Of a stretch of DNA of 64,000 bases, positions 1 through 9,783 are shown piece after piece. Every line of letters starts with the position of its first letter. The first letter of the stretch is position 1. Source of the DNA: Teredinibacter waterburyi. GTDB lineage: Bacteria > Pseudomonadota > Gammaproteobacteria > Pseudomonadales > Cellvibrionaceae. The notes under the pieces are model-generated. The model did not search any database. It saw only the letters and a list, made by a program, of their open reading frames with translations, and had not been told where the DNA came from. The DNA lies in the NCBI RefSeq assembly GCF_001922985.1, contig NZ_MRUH01000123.1, forward strand, positions 62,001 through 126,000, written 5' to 3'. Both the position numbers and the translations under genes were made by a program.

Positions 1-55
1 GTTTTTTATCCGGCTTATCGCTAAGTTGTGCGCCAAAGATTGGTTAAGATACGTG

Positions 56-81
56 AAAAGGGCCCTATGGCCCTTTTTTTT
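56..81 (+). terminator. Rho-independent terminator upstream of lon
   Basis: A GGGCC/GGCCC stem closes a short loop, flanked by A residues on the left and a run of eight T on the right. It would end a transcript entering from the left; clpX usually precedes lon in this group, but no clpX coding can be recognised in the first 55 bases. After it, 200 bases remain before lon, enough for an independent promoter. Confidence 0.8.
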
Positions 82-181
82 GCGTCTTACTTTGTGATTT
101 GTTCGAGGTCTGGTTGTATTCTTATTTGGGCGATGGAATAGCAACCTAAAACTGTCATCATTCGTATGGGGCGGTGATTGA

Positions 182-210
182 CTTGTAAATCATTGTTTCC
201 GCCCCCAACT
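182..210 (+). promoter_or_regulatory. Probable sigma32 (heat-shock) promoter of lon
   Basis: CTTGTAA (182-188), a 14-base spacer and CCCCAACT (203-210) resemble the RpoH consensus CTTGAAA-N13-17-CCCCATNT. The site lies about 70 bases before the lon start and after the upstream terminator. lon is a classical RpoH target in gammaproteobacteria. The match is by eye; a second, better match lies before htpG in this window. Confidence 0.6.
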
Positions 211-281
211 AGCCTAAAGCGGTCTTAAAGTCTGGCATATTAGTTTGCCAAGACCCCAGCTTTCTATAAAGAGGTCAGTCA

Positions 282-2702
282 ATGGATCAGTCCGAGCAGG
301 TATTAAGCGATAACAAACTCCCATTACTTCCATTGCGTGACGTAGTGGTTTACCCACACATGGTTATTCCTCTTTTTGTTGGTCGTGCAAAGTCGATTGC
401 TGCGCTTGAGCGGGCAATGGCAGATGATAAGCAGATACTCCTAGTTGCTCAAAAACACGCGTCGGTAGATGAGCCCGGTGTTGATGACCTCTACAGTTTT
501 GCGACTGTGGCTACCGTGCTTCAGCTATTGAAGTTACCCGACGGAACCGTAAAAGTTTTGGTGGAGGGGCGTCAGCGTGCCTCAATCGTCTCGGTAAGCG
601 AAGAGCAGGACTACTTTATTGCCGAGATCGAGGTGGTTGCTAACAGCGAGCCAGAAGACCGTGAAATGGAGGCGTTAACGCGAACCCTGCTTAGCCGCTT
701 CGAGCAGTATGTGAATCTCAGTAAAAAGGTTCCCGCAGAAGTTATGACCTCCCTAAGCGGTATCGATGAGCCAAGCCGGCTGGCCGATACCGTCGCTGCC
801 CACATGAGTCTTGATCTTGCACAAAAGCAGGAAATTCTCGAGGTGGCGGACGTAGGAGAGCGCTTAGAGCATCTTATTGGCCTGATGGCTGCTGAAGCCG
901 ATCTGTATCAAGTCGAAAAACGGATTCGAGGCCGGGTAAAGAAACAAATGGAGAAGAGTCAGCGCGAGTACTATCTGAACGAGCAAATGAAAGCCATCCA
1001 GAAAGAACTTGGCGAAATGGGCGAGGAGCCGAGTGAAGGTGAGGAGCTGGAGCGAAAAGTAGCCGAGGCTGGTATGCCGAAAGAGGCTGAAACTAAGACG
1101 CGAGCGGAGCTAAACAAGCTTAAAATGATGTCGCCTATGTCTGCAGAGGCATCGGTTGTGCGTGCCTATATCGATTGGATGGTTAACCTACCGTGGAAGA
1201 AGCGCAGTAAGGTTCGTCATGATCTAGAGGCGGCGGAGAAAATCCTTGAGCAGGACCACTATGGTTTAGCTGAGGTCAAGGAGCGGATTCTAGAATACCT
1301 CGCCGTTCAAAAACGCGTGAAAAAAGTTAAAGGTCCAATCTTGTGTTTGGTGGGGCCTCCTGGGGTCGGTAAGACCTCCTTGGGTGAGTCTGTAGCGCGC
1401 GCTACAAATCGTAAGTTTGTTCGTATGGCTCTGGGTGGTGTGCGTGATGAAGCCGAAATTCGCGGTCATCGCCGTACTTATATTGGCTCTATGCCTGGCA
1501 AGCTCGTGCAAAAAATGTCAAAGGTGGGTGTGAAGAATCCACTCTTCCTGCTAGATGAAATCGATAAAATGGGTATGGATCATCGCGGCGATCCTGCATC
1601 TGCTTTATTGGAGGTGTTGGACCCAGAGCAAAACTCTACTTTTAATGATCACTATCTGGAAGTGGATTACGATTTGTCTGACGTGATGTTTGTTTGTACT
1701 TCGAATAGTATGAATATTCCTGGTCCATTGCTCGATCGTATGGAAGTTATCCGTATTCCCGGTTACACCGAAGACGAAAAGGTCAATATCGCAACGCGAT
1801 ATTTGATACCCAAACAGACTAAAAATAATGGCCTGCATAAAGACGAATTAATTATAGAGCCTGAAGCGATTCTTGATGTAATTCGTTACTACACTCGCGA
1901 AGCTGGTGTCCGCGGCCTTGACCGCGAGATTGCAAAAATATGCCGAAAGGTTGTTACCCAAAATGCAAAAGCGAAAACGAATACAACTATCATTGTTAGC
2001 GCCGAAAAGTTAGAAGATTATTTGGGTGTACGCAAAGCTGATTACGGCAAAGCCGAAAGCGAAAATCAAATCGGTCAGGTTACCGGTTTGGCGTGGACGC
2101 AAGTGGGTGGTGAACTGTTAACTATTGAATCTTCCGCCGTAAAAGGTAAAGGTCTTCTTGTGAAAACCGGTTCGCTTGGTGACGTTATGCAAGAGTCGAT
2201 ACAAGCGGCGATGACGGTAGTGCGTTCACGTGCGCAGGGGCTTGGTATTGCGCCAGATTTTCACGAGAAAAAAGATCTGCATATTCACGTTCCAGAAGGG
2301 GCGACCCCCAAGGATGGTCCGAGTGCAGGTATTGCTATGTGCACTGCATTAGTGTCGGTTTTTGCAGAGATTCCAGTGCGCGCAGATGTTGCCATGACTG
2401 GGGAGATTACCCTGCGTGGCGAGGTGTTAAAAATAGGCGGTTTGAAGGAAAAGCTGCTTGCAGCACACCGCGGGGGGATAAAAACAGTTATCATCCCACA
2501 TGGAAATGAGGCAGACTTGCGTGAGATTCCCGATAACATTAAGGCAGACTTGGTGATTAAGCCGGTCCGTTGGATTGATGAAGTATTGGAAGTAGCGTTG
2601 CAATATATGCCAAAACCCTACAGCGATGAGGAGTATCGGGCACTAGAGGCGAAAGCCAGTGGTGAAAAAAAGGAAGATGAAAATCGTATAAGCACACACT
2701 AG
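282..2702 (+). CDS. lon: ATP-dependent protease Lon
   Basis: Cytoplasmic AAA+ serine protease that degrades misfolded and regulatory proteins. The 806 residues carry the N-terminal substrate-binding domain (about 12-205), a helical/coiled-coil stretch, the AAA+ module with Walker A GPPGVGKT near residue 356, and a C-terminal S16 protease domain. The catalytic dyad is Ser681 (in PKDGPSAG) and Lys724 (in LKEKLLA). Length is near the E. coli protein (784). The ATG is preceded by AAAGAGG seven bases upstream. The C-terminal tail is short, charged and Lys/Glu rich. It stands before hupB and ppiD as in E. coli and Pseudomonas and has a probable heat-shock promoter. Confidence 0.98.
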   Translation: MDQSEQVLSDNKLPLLPLRDVVVYPHMVIPLFVGRAKSIAALERAMADDKQILLVAQKHASVDEPGVDDLYSFATVATVLQLLKLPDGTVKVLVEGRQRASIVSVSEEQDYFIAEIEVVANSEPEDREMEALTRTLLSRFEQYVNLSKKVPAEVMTSLSGIDEPSRLADTVAAHMSLDLAQKQEILEVADVGERLEHLIGLMAAEADLYQVEKRIRGRVKKQMEKSQREYYLNEQMKAIQKELGEMGEEPSEGEELERKVAEAGMPKEAETKTRAELNKLKMMSPMSAEASVVRAYIDWMVNLPWKKRSKVRHDLEAAEKILEQDHYGLAEVKERILEYLAVQKRVKKVKGPILCLVGPPGVGKTSLGESVARATNRKFVRMALGGVRDEAEIRGHRRTYIGSMPGKLVQKMSKVGVKNPLFLLDEIDKMGMDHRGDPASALLEVLDPEQNSTFNDHYLEVDYDLSDVMFVCTSNSMNIPGPLLDRMEVIRIPGYTEDEKVNIATRYLIPKQTKNNGLHKDELIIEPEAILDVIRYYTREAGVRGLDREIAKICRKVVTQNAKAKTNTTIIVSAEKLEDYLGVRKADYGKAESENQIGQVTGLAWTQVGGELLTIESSAVKGKGLLVKTGSLGDVMQESIQAAMTVVRSRAQGLGIAPDFHEKKDLHIHVPEGATPKDGPSAGIAMCTALVSVFAEIPVRADVAMTGEITLRGEVLKIGGLKEKLLAAHRGGIKTVIIPHGNEADLREIPDNIKADLVIKPVRWIDEVLEVALQYMPKPYSDEEYRALEAKASGEKKEDENRISTH

Positions 2703-2722
2703 GAATAGCGTATAGCACCATA

Positions 2723-2747
2723 AAACTGGTTGAAAACCAACCAGTTT
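2723..2747 (+). terminator. Stem-loop after lon, possible terminator
   Basis: A perfect 10-bp inverted repeat (AAACTGGTTG and its complement) encloses a 5-base loop, 20 bases after the lon stop. Only three T follow, so it may be a weak terminator or a 3'-end stabilising structure. It separates lon from the hupB promoter. Confidence 0.5.
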
Positions 2748-2779
2748 CCTGCCTGCAGGGCAAATAATGGATTTCATTC

Positions 2780-2808
2780 TTGACCGGTATACGGGCAGTT
2801 GGTATAAA
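2780..2808 (+). promoter_or_regulatory. Predicted sigma70 promoter of hupB
   Basis: TTGACC at 2780-2785, a 17-base spacer and TATAAA at 2803-2808 form a good sigma70 promoter. Transcription would begin near 2815, leaving a leader of about 107 bases before the hupB GTG. This fits a highly expressed nucleoid protein transcribed apart from lon. Confidence 0.65.
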
Positions 2809-2921
2809 TCGCAATTCCTTTAGAGCAGTTGAGTTGTCCCAGGCTTAGGTTTGCGTGGTTACACAGCGATTGCGGTGCAAAAAGAATTAATTGACTAATC
2901 CAATAATAAGAGGGGATTAAA

Positions 2922-3194
2922 GTGAACAAATCTGAACTGATCGAAGCGATTGCCGCTTCTGCCGACATATCCAAAGCAGCTGCTGGCCGTGCACTTGACG
3001 CCGTAACTGATTCAATCGCTGGGGCGTTAAAAGAAGGTGATCAAGTAGCTTTGGTTGGTTTCGGTACTTTCCTCGTGAAAGAGCGTGCAGCTCGAACAGG
3101 GCGCAACCCGCAAACCGGCGCTCCTATTGAAATCGCTGCTGCAAAGATCCCTAGTTTTAAAGCGGGTAAAGCGCTAAAAGATGCTGTCAACTAA
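2922..3194 (+). CDS. hupB: DNA-binding protein HU-beta
   Basis: Small histone-like protein that dimerises, bends DNA and compacts the nucleoid. The 90-residue product has the full HU fold: N-terminal helices ([11 protein letters not shown]...), the GFGTF turn before the beta arm, and the RTGRNPQTG arm with the conserved proline that intercalates into DNA. The start is GTG, supported by an AGAGGGG ribosome site 7-13 bases upstream and by alignment to HU proteins, which begin MNKxELI. Its place between lon and ppiD is the classical position of hupB, so HU-beta is preferred to HU-alpha or IHF. Confidence 0.96.
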   Translation: MNKSELIEAIAASADISKAAAGRALDAVTDSIAGALKEGDQVALVGFGTFLVKERAARTGRNPQTGAPIEIAAAKIPSFKAGKALKDAVN

Positions 3195-3379
3195 TTTGCT
3201 CTGTCACGAGTTCGGCGCTGACCGTAATAGGTTTTTGTCCGGCGCTTAGAAAGACTGGTAATAGGTAATATATTTTCCGTGTCAGCCCAACGTTTTTGAA
3301 TTTAATTTTGTTGATCGTTGACTAAAAAAAATAATAAACCAGGCACTGATCGGAAAAGACATACAAAAGTTGCTGATAC

Positions 3380-3410
3380 AAAAAAGGCGCATCTAAACGG
3401 CGCCTTTTTT
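3380..3410 (+). terminator. Rho-independent terminator after hupB
   Basis: An 11-bp stem, AAAAAAGGCGC pairing with GCGCCTTTTTT, closes a 9-base loop and ends in six T. It ends hupB transcription about 190 bases after the stop codon and 75 bases before ppiD. The flanking A and T runs make it likely to work in both directions. Confidence 0.85.
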
Positions 3411-3484
3411 CGTATAAATATTCTTATCTTTTGTGTAGCTCAATTCTTTTATATAAAAGTTTGGTTCGAAATTCGAGGTTCACT

Positions 3485-5359
3485 ATGCTCCAGGGTGTAA
3501 GAGATAATTTAAAGGGCACGACAGTGTCTATTGTTATCATTGTACTATTCATTGTTCCAATGGTTATTGCCGGCGTTGGAAGTTCTTTTCTTGGTTCGGT
3601 GGCTGGAACTGATGCCGCAGAGGTAGATGGTCGATCCGTGAGTTTTGCGGAACTTGATCGCGAAGTGTATTTGCAGAAGCAGCGCATGCTTTCTCAGCAA
3701 GGTGTAGACCCGTCGGCGGACTATTTAAAAGACGAGAACCTACGAGGCCCTGTACTCGAGCGCTTAACTCGCAAAGCGGCAATGCTTGCTGCTGCTGATC
3801 ACGCGGGAATGGGGGTGGATGCGGCAACGGTAAATCGCGTTATTGCAACACAGCCTGACTTCCTTACCGATGAAAGGTTTGACTCGCAGAAATTCCGGAG
3901 TGTGTTATCTCGAATCGGTTTGACTCCAGCGAATTTTAAAGTGTCGGTCGCAGAAGATTTGATGTTGAACCAAATCAACTACGGATTGGAAGCCTCTTCG
4001 TTTGTAACTCAAGCGGAAAAGGCAGCTTTAATTTCTTTAGTGCATGAAAAGCGAACATTCTTTACTGTCGATATCCCCTCCGAAGGTTTGCGCGAGCAGG
4101 TAACTGTCTCGGATGCGGATGCTCAATCCTATTACGATGAGAATCAAGAGTCTTACCGTAAAGCCGAACAGGTTGCCGTCGAGTATATTGAGCTTTCGCT
4201 GGCGAAATTGGCTGAGACGATGAAGGTTGACGAGGCGCAAGTAAAATCTCAGTATGAAGCTGATGTCGCTAAGTTTGATGCCGCGCCAGAATATACAGTT
4301 GCGCATTTACTTATTGAAGATGGTGATAGTAGCGCAGCCAAACTTGCTGAGGTACAAGCCAAGCTCGCCGAAGGTGAAGACTTTGCTGAATTGGTAAAGC
4401 AGTATTCTGATGACGCTGGTACGCGTGATTTGGGTGGTTCTCTTGGTGTTGTATTGCCTGGTATCTACCCTGTTGATTTCGAAATGGCGGTATACAGTTT
4501 GGACTCTGGCGAGATATCGGCTCCAGTGACAAGCGATGCTGGTACCCACCTAATTAAAGTACTTGATAAGCATGTACCTAAGCCGCCAGCGTTCGCGGAC
4601 CGGAAAGCCGAAATCAAGGCCAACCTTCAGCGAATTCAAGCTGAAGAACTCTATACGGCTAACTTGGAGTCCTTAGATAAGCTTACCTTTAGTGCTCCAG
4701 ACTTGAGTGATGCAGCTGCTACGTTGGGTTTGACTGTCGCTCAGTCCACCCTGTTCTCCCGTACCAGCGGTACTGGCATCGCAGGCAATACAGACGTTCG
4801 CAATGCGGCGTTTGCGCCAGAGGTGCTTCAAGACGGCCATAACAGCCGAATTGTAGAGCTTGCTAACAACCGCGCCGTCGTTCTGCACGTTAAGCAGCAT
4901 GAGCCTGAGCATATTCAAGCTTTTGACGTGGTCAAGGCGTCTATTGTCGACAAACTCACACAACAGCAAGTGAATGAGATGCTGAAGTCGAAGGCCGATG
5001 TGTTTGTGGAGACAGTGAAGTCTGGCGAAGCAGCTGAGAAACTAGCCGAATCGCTTGGTTATGCCTACTCGTCATTTGAAGGCGCTACTAGATCAGACCC
5101 GGTGTCTGATCCCGCGACCCGTAGTCAAGCGTTTGCGATAGCTAAAACAGATTCGCCGGTTGACCTGCATGTCAGTATTACGCCGACGGGAGTCACTCGT
5201 GTTATTGGTGTTACCTCTCGGGAGCCTGGTAAAGCGAGTGAAGTTGGTGATGATATGGTGGAAGGGCTTTCAAGTCAGTTGGCGCGTGAAAATAGCCGTT
5301 ATGAAGGTAGTTCTTTCGAAGCCGGTATCGTTTCTAGTGCGAAAATCGTTACCCGATAA
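3485..5359 (+). CDS. ppiD: Periplasmic folding factor PpiD (parvulin-type PPIase)
   Basis: Inner-membrane-anchored chaperone that meets proteins leaving the SecYEG translocon. The 624 residues start with a short cytoplasmic segment and one membrane span (about 13-33), then a SurA-like N-terminal chaperone region, a single parvulin domain (about 268-363, with YTVAHLLI, DLGGSLG and GTHLIKV) and a second chaperone-like region. An in-frame upstream extension is possible, but the chosen ATG matches the PpiD N-terminus (MLQGVRDN) and has GAGG just upstream. PpiD parvulin domains often lack isomerase activity, so the chaperone role is the safer claim. It follows lon-hupB as usual. Confidence 0.95.
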   Translation: MLQGVRDNLKGTTVSIVIIVLFIVPMVIAGVGSSFLGSVAGTDAAEVDGRSVSFAELDREVYLQKQRMLSQQGVDPSADYLKDENLRGPVLERLTRKAAMLAAADHAGMGVDAATVNRVIATQPDFLTDERFDSQKFRSVLSRIGLTPANFKVSVAEDLMLNQINYGLEASSFVTQAEKAALISLVHEKRTFFTVDIPSEGLREQVTVSDADAQSYYDENQESYRKAEQVAVEYIELSLAKLAETMKVDEAQVKSQYEADVAKFDAAPEYTVAHLLIEDGDSSAAKLAEVQAKLAEGEDFAELVKQYSDDAGTRDLGGSLGVVLPGIYPVDFEMAVYSLDSGEISAPVTSDAGTHLIKVLDKHVPKPPAFADRKAEIKANLQRIQAEELYTANLESLDKLTFSAPDLSDAAATLGLTVAQSTLFSRTSGTGIAGNTDVRNAAFAPEVLQDGHNSRIVELANNRAVVLHVKQHEPEHIQAFDVVKASIVDKLTQQQVNEMLKSKADVFVETVKSGEAAEKLAESLGYAYSSFEGATRSDPVSDPATRSQAFAIAKTDSPVDLHVSITPTGVTRVIGVTSREPGKASEVGDDMVEGLSSQLARENSRYEGSSFEAGIVSSAKIVTR

Positions 5360-5401
5360 TTTGTTGCGGGCAACCTGATTTTCTAGTTTCATGTTATGAA
5401 G

Positions 5402-5431
5402 ACCTCGACCGTATGGCTCGGGGTTTTTTTT
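5402..5431 (+). terminator. Rho-independent terminator after ppiD
   Basis: A stem of ACCTCGACC with GGCTCGGGGT (one G-T wobble and one bulged C) around loop GTAT is followed by eight T. It lies 43 bases after the ppiD stop and before the convergent murI. Confidence 0.8.
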
Positions 5432-5483
5432 CGCTTGCGACTTGAGGTTTGGGGCGTGAAGCCAAAACTATATGGCGCGAAGA

Positions 5484-6332
5484 TTATACTGTCACCGTTT
5501 GGTGGGTAACCTCGGTTCCCGGCAAAAGATATGTAGAGAGGTAACGCTGATAATTGTGCTGGGTGGCTGGCGATGTCGACGCTAGAGTATAGATAAATTC
5601 CAGCTTTAATGGCGCGTCAATATTCCCGTGTTGGCTGCAACTTTTACCGAGGTTTGCGAGGTGGAAGCTTACCCGTCGAGCTATCGCATTCCCTGAGTCA
5701 ACCCAGTTTATATGCGAAAACTCTGGGAGTAGATGAAGCCTATCTTGAAGTATTGGGAAGTGCGTGCAAGCGAGGATGATGGTATCAATATTCTTGCCAT
5801 TTTTTTGCTCCGTAAGGTAGCGTAACTCTCTAGTGAGCAGTGTTTCATCGATAGGACTATTGGCGAGTAAATCTTCAGCATACCGCACCAACAGGCCACT
5901 GCCATGGCGTAGAATTGTATGCTCTTTTGCAAACTCCCTAATAAGATTTGCCGTGTAAGCGCGGTCGATTGTAGCGGGTGTCGCAAGTAAGCCTATTACG
6001 CCTGTTTGAGTAATAGCGGCTGCCGGTTTTATCGCCGGTACAACGCCAACAAATATAGTATCGAAGCATTTTCTAAGTGTTTCGAGTACGATAGTACTCG
6101 CAGTGTTGCAGGCGATTACAACAATATCTGGTTGGTGTTGAGCCAGCAGTACCCCCATAAGCGTAATAATACGGGTGGACAGTTGTGCATCCTCTAAGAT
6201 TCCGTAGGGGAATAGCGCGTTATCCGCCACATACGTAATGTCGGCATAAGTGTTCGAGAGTAAGATTTCTCGGGTAACAGTTAAGCCCCCAGCCCCGGAG
6301 TCGAATACGAGAATATTTGCTCTAGTAGACAT
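5484..6332 (-). CDS. murI: Glutamate racemase
   Basis: Makes D-glutamate from L-glutamate for peptidoglycan in the cytoplasm. Family motifs are FDSGAGG near the N-terminus, ACNTAS with one catalytic cysteine, and ACTHFPIL with the second. The ATG at 6332 gives 282 residues; a TTG three codons upstream (6341) is in frame but less likely. Only a weak GAG precedes the ATG. The gene converges on ppiD and diverges from rmuC, with 55 bases between the starts, so the two presumably share a small promoter region. Confidence 0.94.
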   Translation of the reverse strand: MSTRANILVFDSGAGGLTVTREILLSNTYADITYVADNALFPYGILEDAQLSTRIITLMGVLLAQHQPDIVVIACNTASTIVLETLRKCFDTIFVGVVPAIKPAAAITQTGVIGLLATPATIDRAYTANLIREFAKEHTILRHGSGLLVRYAEDLLANSPIDETLLTRELRYLTEQKNGKNIDTIILACTHFPILQDRLHLLPEFSHINWVDSGNAIARRVSFHLANLGKSCSQHGNIDAPLKLEFIYTLASTSPATQHNYQRYLSTYLLPGTEVTHQTVTV

Positions 6333-6387
6333 AAGTCTCAATAGTAAAAATATAAATTCAACTCATGATAACAAAGCTTAATACTCC

Positions 6388-7866
6388 ATGACAGACAATA
6401 CATTGGTTGAACTCGTCAACATTTCGATTACACAAGAGCAAATGATTTTAGTCATTTGTAGTGTTGTTTTTGGCGTGTTTTGCGGCTGGCTTGTTGTTCG
6501 ATATCAATATGCTATGCGTCATAAAACGTTAGTCTTAGAGACTTTAGATTTAAAAAATCAACTTGCACAACAGGTGCAGGTTAGTCGTGCTGAGTGGGAG
6601 CCACAGGTACATCAGCAAGCGTTAGAGACAGCTCGATTACAAGCGGAGTTGCGGGCGGCACAGTCGCGGGTGGAGTCGCTAGGGGGGGAGTTAAATGAGC
6701 TACACACATTAAGAGCTCGATATGTTCAGGCAGAAACGCGTTTAAGTGAACAGCAGCTACAGCGAGAGCAGGAAAAGCGTCTACTCGATGAAACAAAACA
6801 GCAACTCTTTAGAGAATTCGAGTTGGCGGCAAACAAGTTATTTGATGCTAAGCAGGCGCAATTTACCAGTAGTAGTCGTTCGACTATAGAGGCGGTTATC
6901 ACGCCCTTTAAGGAGCAGTTGAAAGACTTCCACAAAAAAGTTGATGACGTCTATTCCAAAGAGAATAATCAGCGTAATCAGCTCCTCGGTCAAATTTCTG
7001 AATTGCAGAAACAGGCGACTAAGATTAGTGCGGATGCCAATAATCTAGCGGCGGCGTTAAAAGGTGATAATAAGGCGCAGGGTAATTGGGGTGAAATTAT
7101 TCTCGAGCGATTACTGGAGCAGTCGGGGTTAGAGAAGGGCCGAGAATACACTACCCAGAAGTCTCACGCCGATGCTGAGGGCAAGCGGTATAAGCCCGAC
7201 GTGATTGTGCATTTACCTGAAGGTAAGGATATTGTCATCGACTCTAAGGTTTCTTTAGTCGACTACGAACGCTTTTGTGTTGAACAGGATACTAGCGCTC
7301 GCGAAACACTCTTAAAGCGACACGTGGATAGCCTACGGGCGCATATCAAGGGTTTATCTTTAAAACAGTATGAGCAGCTTGAAGGCGTTAGAACCCTCGA
7401 CTTTGTCTTTATCTTTGTGCCAATCGAAGCGGCCTATATTACGGCTATCCAAGCCGCTCCAGCCTTGTTTAAAGAAGCTTACGATAAAAATATTGTGTTG
7501 GTGAGCCCTTCAAGTTTAATGGTGGCTTTGCGTACGGTAGAAACCCTTTGGCGATATGAAAAACAGAATACCAATGCCGAGACAATAGCCGCTAGTGCGG
7601 GGAAGCTGTACGATCAATTTGTGATGGTAGTAGCGGCTATAGAAGACATTGGTAGCCATCTAGATCGGGCTACTAGAGCTTACGATACGACGCGTAAACG
7701 CTTAACTGATGGCCGTGGAAACCTTATTCGCCGTGTCGAGAACCTGCGTGACCTAGGTGCTAAAACGAGTAAGAATTTGCCGGATAAGTTGCGTTCAGAG
7801 GCGTTGGACAGTGACAGCGAGCCGGAATCATTGGCGGTTGAGAAAACTGAAAACATGGAGTCTTAA
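6388..7866 (+). CDS. rmuC: DNA recombination protein RmuC
   Basis: RmuC family protein, thought to limit inversions at short inverted repeats; its biochemical activity is not settled. The 492 residues open with one membrane span (about 18-38), followed by a long coiled coil rich in Gln/Glu/Leu (about 45-170), then the RmuC nuclease-like domain with GNWGEIILERLLEQSGL, DVIVHLPEG and IDSKVSL. The last 40 residues are polar and probably disordered. The start is ATG. A DUF2489 gene follows after two bases, so the two are likely translated together. Confidence 0.93.
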   Translation: MTDNTLVELVNISITQEQMILVICSVVFGVFCGWLVVRYQYAMRHKTLVLETLDLKNQLAQQVQVSRAEWEPQVHQQALETARLQAELRAAQSRVESLGGELNELHTLRARYVQAETRLSEQQLQREQEKRLLDETKQQLFREFELAANKLFDAKQAQFTSSSRSTIEAVITPFKEQLKDFHKKVDDVYSKENNQRNQLLGQISELQKQATKISADANNLAAALKGDNKAQGNWGEIILERLLEQSGLEKGREYTTQKSHADAEGKRYKPDVIVHLPEGKDIVIDSKVSLVDYERFCVEQDTSARETLLKRHVDSLRAHIKGLSLKQYEQLEGVRTLDFVFIFVPIEAAYITAIQAAPALFKEAYDKNIVLVSPSSLMVALRTVETLWRYEKQNTNAETIAASAGKLYDQFVMVVAAIEDIGSHLDRATRAYDTTRKRLTDGRGNLIRRVENLRDLGAKTSKNLPDKLRSEALDSDSEPESLAVEKTENMES

Positions 7867-7868
7867 TA

Positions 7869-8348
7869 GTGAACTTAATTGTAGTTGCAGTGGTAATCGT
7901 CATTTTGCTTTCGGGGTTGGCGCTCTACTATCAGGTGAAGTTGCGGCGCCTAAAGAAACAGCAGCAAGAGCGCTTGCAGCAGCAGAACGTAAGGTTACAG
8001 GAAGTAAAAAAAGAAGCCTTGAATAGCATCATAGTATTGGCTCAGGCGGCAATTGAAAAGCAGGTAAGTTTAACCGAGGCGAGCATACGCATAACAGTTC
8101 TGTCAGAGCGTTTAGGGTTTTCGGAGCATGAGCTCAGTGATTTCCAGGTGTTTACTAAGCTTGCGGAGGCGACGGCCCATATTCCGATATTGGATCGTTG
8201 GACGTCGTTGCCCAAAACCGAAAAGCGCGCGTTTGAGCAAGAGCGTCTTCAGCACGAACAAAAATATCAGGACTTTATTGAAGCGGCTGCGCGCCAGCTA
8301 TTAGCAAATAGTGAGCGGTATCGCGCGTTGCTAGGTAGCAGTGCCTAG
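7869..8348 (+). CDS. DUF2489 domain protein
   Basis: Function unknown. The 159-residue product starts with a membrane span (about 2-22), followed by a basic Gln-rich coiled coil and a soluble helical domain containing the family-typical segments LTEASIRI and TAHIPILDRW. The start is GTG, two bases after the rmuC stop, indicating an operon. Small DUF2489 proteins of this shape occur in Pseudomonas and relatives. The inner-membrane anchor shared with RmuC suggests, without proof, a joint role at the membrane. Confidence 0.82.
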   Translation: MNLIVVAVVIVILLSGLALYYQVKLRRLKKQQQERLQQQNVRLQEVKKEALNSIIVLAQAAIEKQVSLTEASIRITVLSERLGFSEHELSDFQVFTKLAEATAHIPILDRWTSLPKTEKRAFEQERLQHEQKYQDFIEAAARQLLANSERYRALLGSSA

Positions 8349-8384
8349 GGGGCGCTAGCCGCTTTGACCTCTCTGTAAGTCTGG

Positions 8385-9479
8385 TTAACGCCTTCGTAGC
8401 CACACGCCGCACTCTCGATGATGGGTGTAGGGAAATTGATCGAATAGGGCAAACCTTTCTATTTTATGCGTGTCACTCAAGAAGGTTAAGTTAGTTTTTA
8501 GAGTCTCAGGGTTGCATGATATATATAAAATATTATTAAACCGACTTGCGAGTTCTTCTGTTTCTGAATCCAAGCCTGCTCTTGGTGGGTCGACAAAAAT
8601 CGTTGTAAAGTTATAGCTTGTTAAATCGATCTCTTTAAGGCGGCGAAATTCCCGCGCGCCATTTAACGCTTGGGTAAACTCTTCACTCGACATTCTTGCT
8701 ATCTTGATATTATCGACGTCATTGATGTCCATATTGTGCAGTGCAGAATTGACTGACGTTTTGGAAATTTCTGTCGCTAGAACCTTATCGAAATGAGCTG
8801 CAAGCGGCAGAGTGAAATTGCCGTTACCACAATAGAGTTCGAGTAAATCGCCACCAACCCCCGCAACCGAATCACAAGCCCAGTTCAGCATCTTTTCACA
8901 GACGTTGGCATTGGGTTGGGTGAAGCCAGTTTCAACTTGCTGGTATTGGTACAGCTTATCTCCGACCCGCATATTTTCGTAAATATAATCTTTACCGACT
9001 ACGAATTTTTGTTTTCGGCTGCGACCGATAACGCTGCAATTAAGTGTTTTTGAAAGCTGTTGCGCTTTAATTTTCCACTGTTCGCTAACGGGCTTGTGGT
9101 ATATCAGCGTGATGACTGCTTCGCCGGTGGTGGCGGTTAGAAATTCAGCTTGGAATAGCTTGTGGCGTAGTACTGGGTCGTTATTAATCTCTTGCCTTAG
9201 AGCTGCCATTAATTCATTTATACGCGTTGATCCAATAGAGTAATGTTCGATTACGACTAACTCTTGCGGATTTTTCGGATTGTGCATAACAAAATCCGCC
9301 TGCTCAGTTTCTTTTGAATACCAGACTTTAAACTCGGCGCGCATGCGAAAGTAGTCTTTAGGAGATCTAAAAACATCGAGGCCGGGTAGGTCGAACTGTG
9401 CAAACTCAGATTCTGTTTGCGTTATCTTGTCTTGAAGTTGTAAATCGTAATTGTGCGGTTGAGCGCTGCCTATAGTCAT
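8385..9479 (-). CDS. trmA: tRNA (uracil-54-C5)-methyltransferase TrmA
   Basis: Makes 5-methyluridine (ribothymidine) at position 54 of the tRNA T-loop from S-adenosylmethionine. The 364 residues match E. coli TrmA (366). Motifs in order are GFTQPNANV, the SAM-binding DLLELYCGNGNF, VDPPRAGLD, and SCNPETL with catalytic Cys322, plus HHRECGVWL with the conserved Glu near the end. The start at 9479 is preferred to an in-frame ATG 20 codons upstream because it follows the tusB stop directly (TAATATG) and fits the family length. The gene ends a probable tusDCB-trmA operon devoted to tRNA modification. Confidence 0.94.
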   Translation of the reverse strand: MTIGSAQPHNYDLQLQDKITQTESEFAQFDLPGLDVFRSPKDYFRMRAEFKVWYSKETEQADFVMHNPKNPQELVVIEHYSIGSTRINELMAALRQEINNDPVLRHKLFQAEFLTATTGEAVITLIYHKPVSEQWKIKAQQLSKTLNCSVIGRSRKQKFVVGKDYIYENMRVGDKLYQYQQVETGFTQPNANVCEKMLNWACDSVAGVGGDLLELYCGNGNFTLPLAAHFDKVLATEISKTSVNSALHNMDINDVDNIKIARMSSEEFTQALNGAREFRRLKEIDLTSYNFTTIFVDPPRAGLDSETEELASRFNNILYISCNPETLKTNLTFLSDTHKIERFALFDQFPYTHHRECGVWLRRR

Positions 9480-9480
9480 A

Positions 9481-9777
9481 TTAAAACCAATGTGAGATTG
9501 CCGTGTGGCGCGTGCAGAGCTCTGCAAATGTGGCAGCATTTAAACAGGGAATCTTATCGCCGAATGTTTGTATTTTATGATCTAGTTCTGGTGCGGGGAA
9601 TAGGAATAAATGGGGTATATCGTGTTCAGTACACAGTGCGTCATACGCTTGCTCGAGTTGGCTTGACTCGGAAATATTCATTAGCACAAGTGTGTCTGTA
9701 GGGACGATCAGCACTGCGGCCTGTTGATACAGGCTGCGGCAGTTAGAAATCTGATCGAGATTAAATATATGCAGCAT
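9481..9777 (-). CDS. tusB: Sulfur relay protein TusB/DsrH
   Basis: Subunit of the TusBCD hexamer, which passes persulfide sulfur from TusA to TusE for 2-thiouridine synthesis at the tRNA wobble base. The 98-residue product begins MLHIFNLD and carries the small DsrE/H-like fold, with a hydrophobic strand AAVLIVPTDTLVLM. It is weakly conserved, as TusB usually is; the assignment rests on position after tusC and on size. Its stop codon almost touches the trmA start. Confidence 0.85.
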   Translation of the reverse strand: MLHIFNLDQISNCRSLYQQAAVLIVPTDTLVLMNISESSQLEQAYDALCTEHDIPHLFLFPAPELDHKIQTFGDKIPCLNAATFAELCTRHTAISHWF

Positions 9778-9783
9778 AGGGGG

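Noticed and set aside
1-55. Possible end of clpX at the window start
   Set aside because: clpX is expected upstream of lon, but the 55 bases before the terminator show no recognisable ClpX C-terminus, so no coding feature is claimed.
3458-3476. Sequence like a tRNA T-arm (GGTTCGAA)
   Set aside because: No acceptor, D or anticodon arms can be built around it; it is the leader and ribosome-site region of ppiD.
3318-3500. Small open frame between hupB and ppiD
   Set aside because: It runs through the hupB terminator and into ppiD and shows no coding features.
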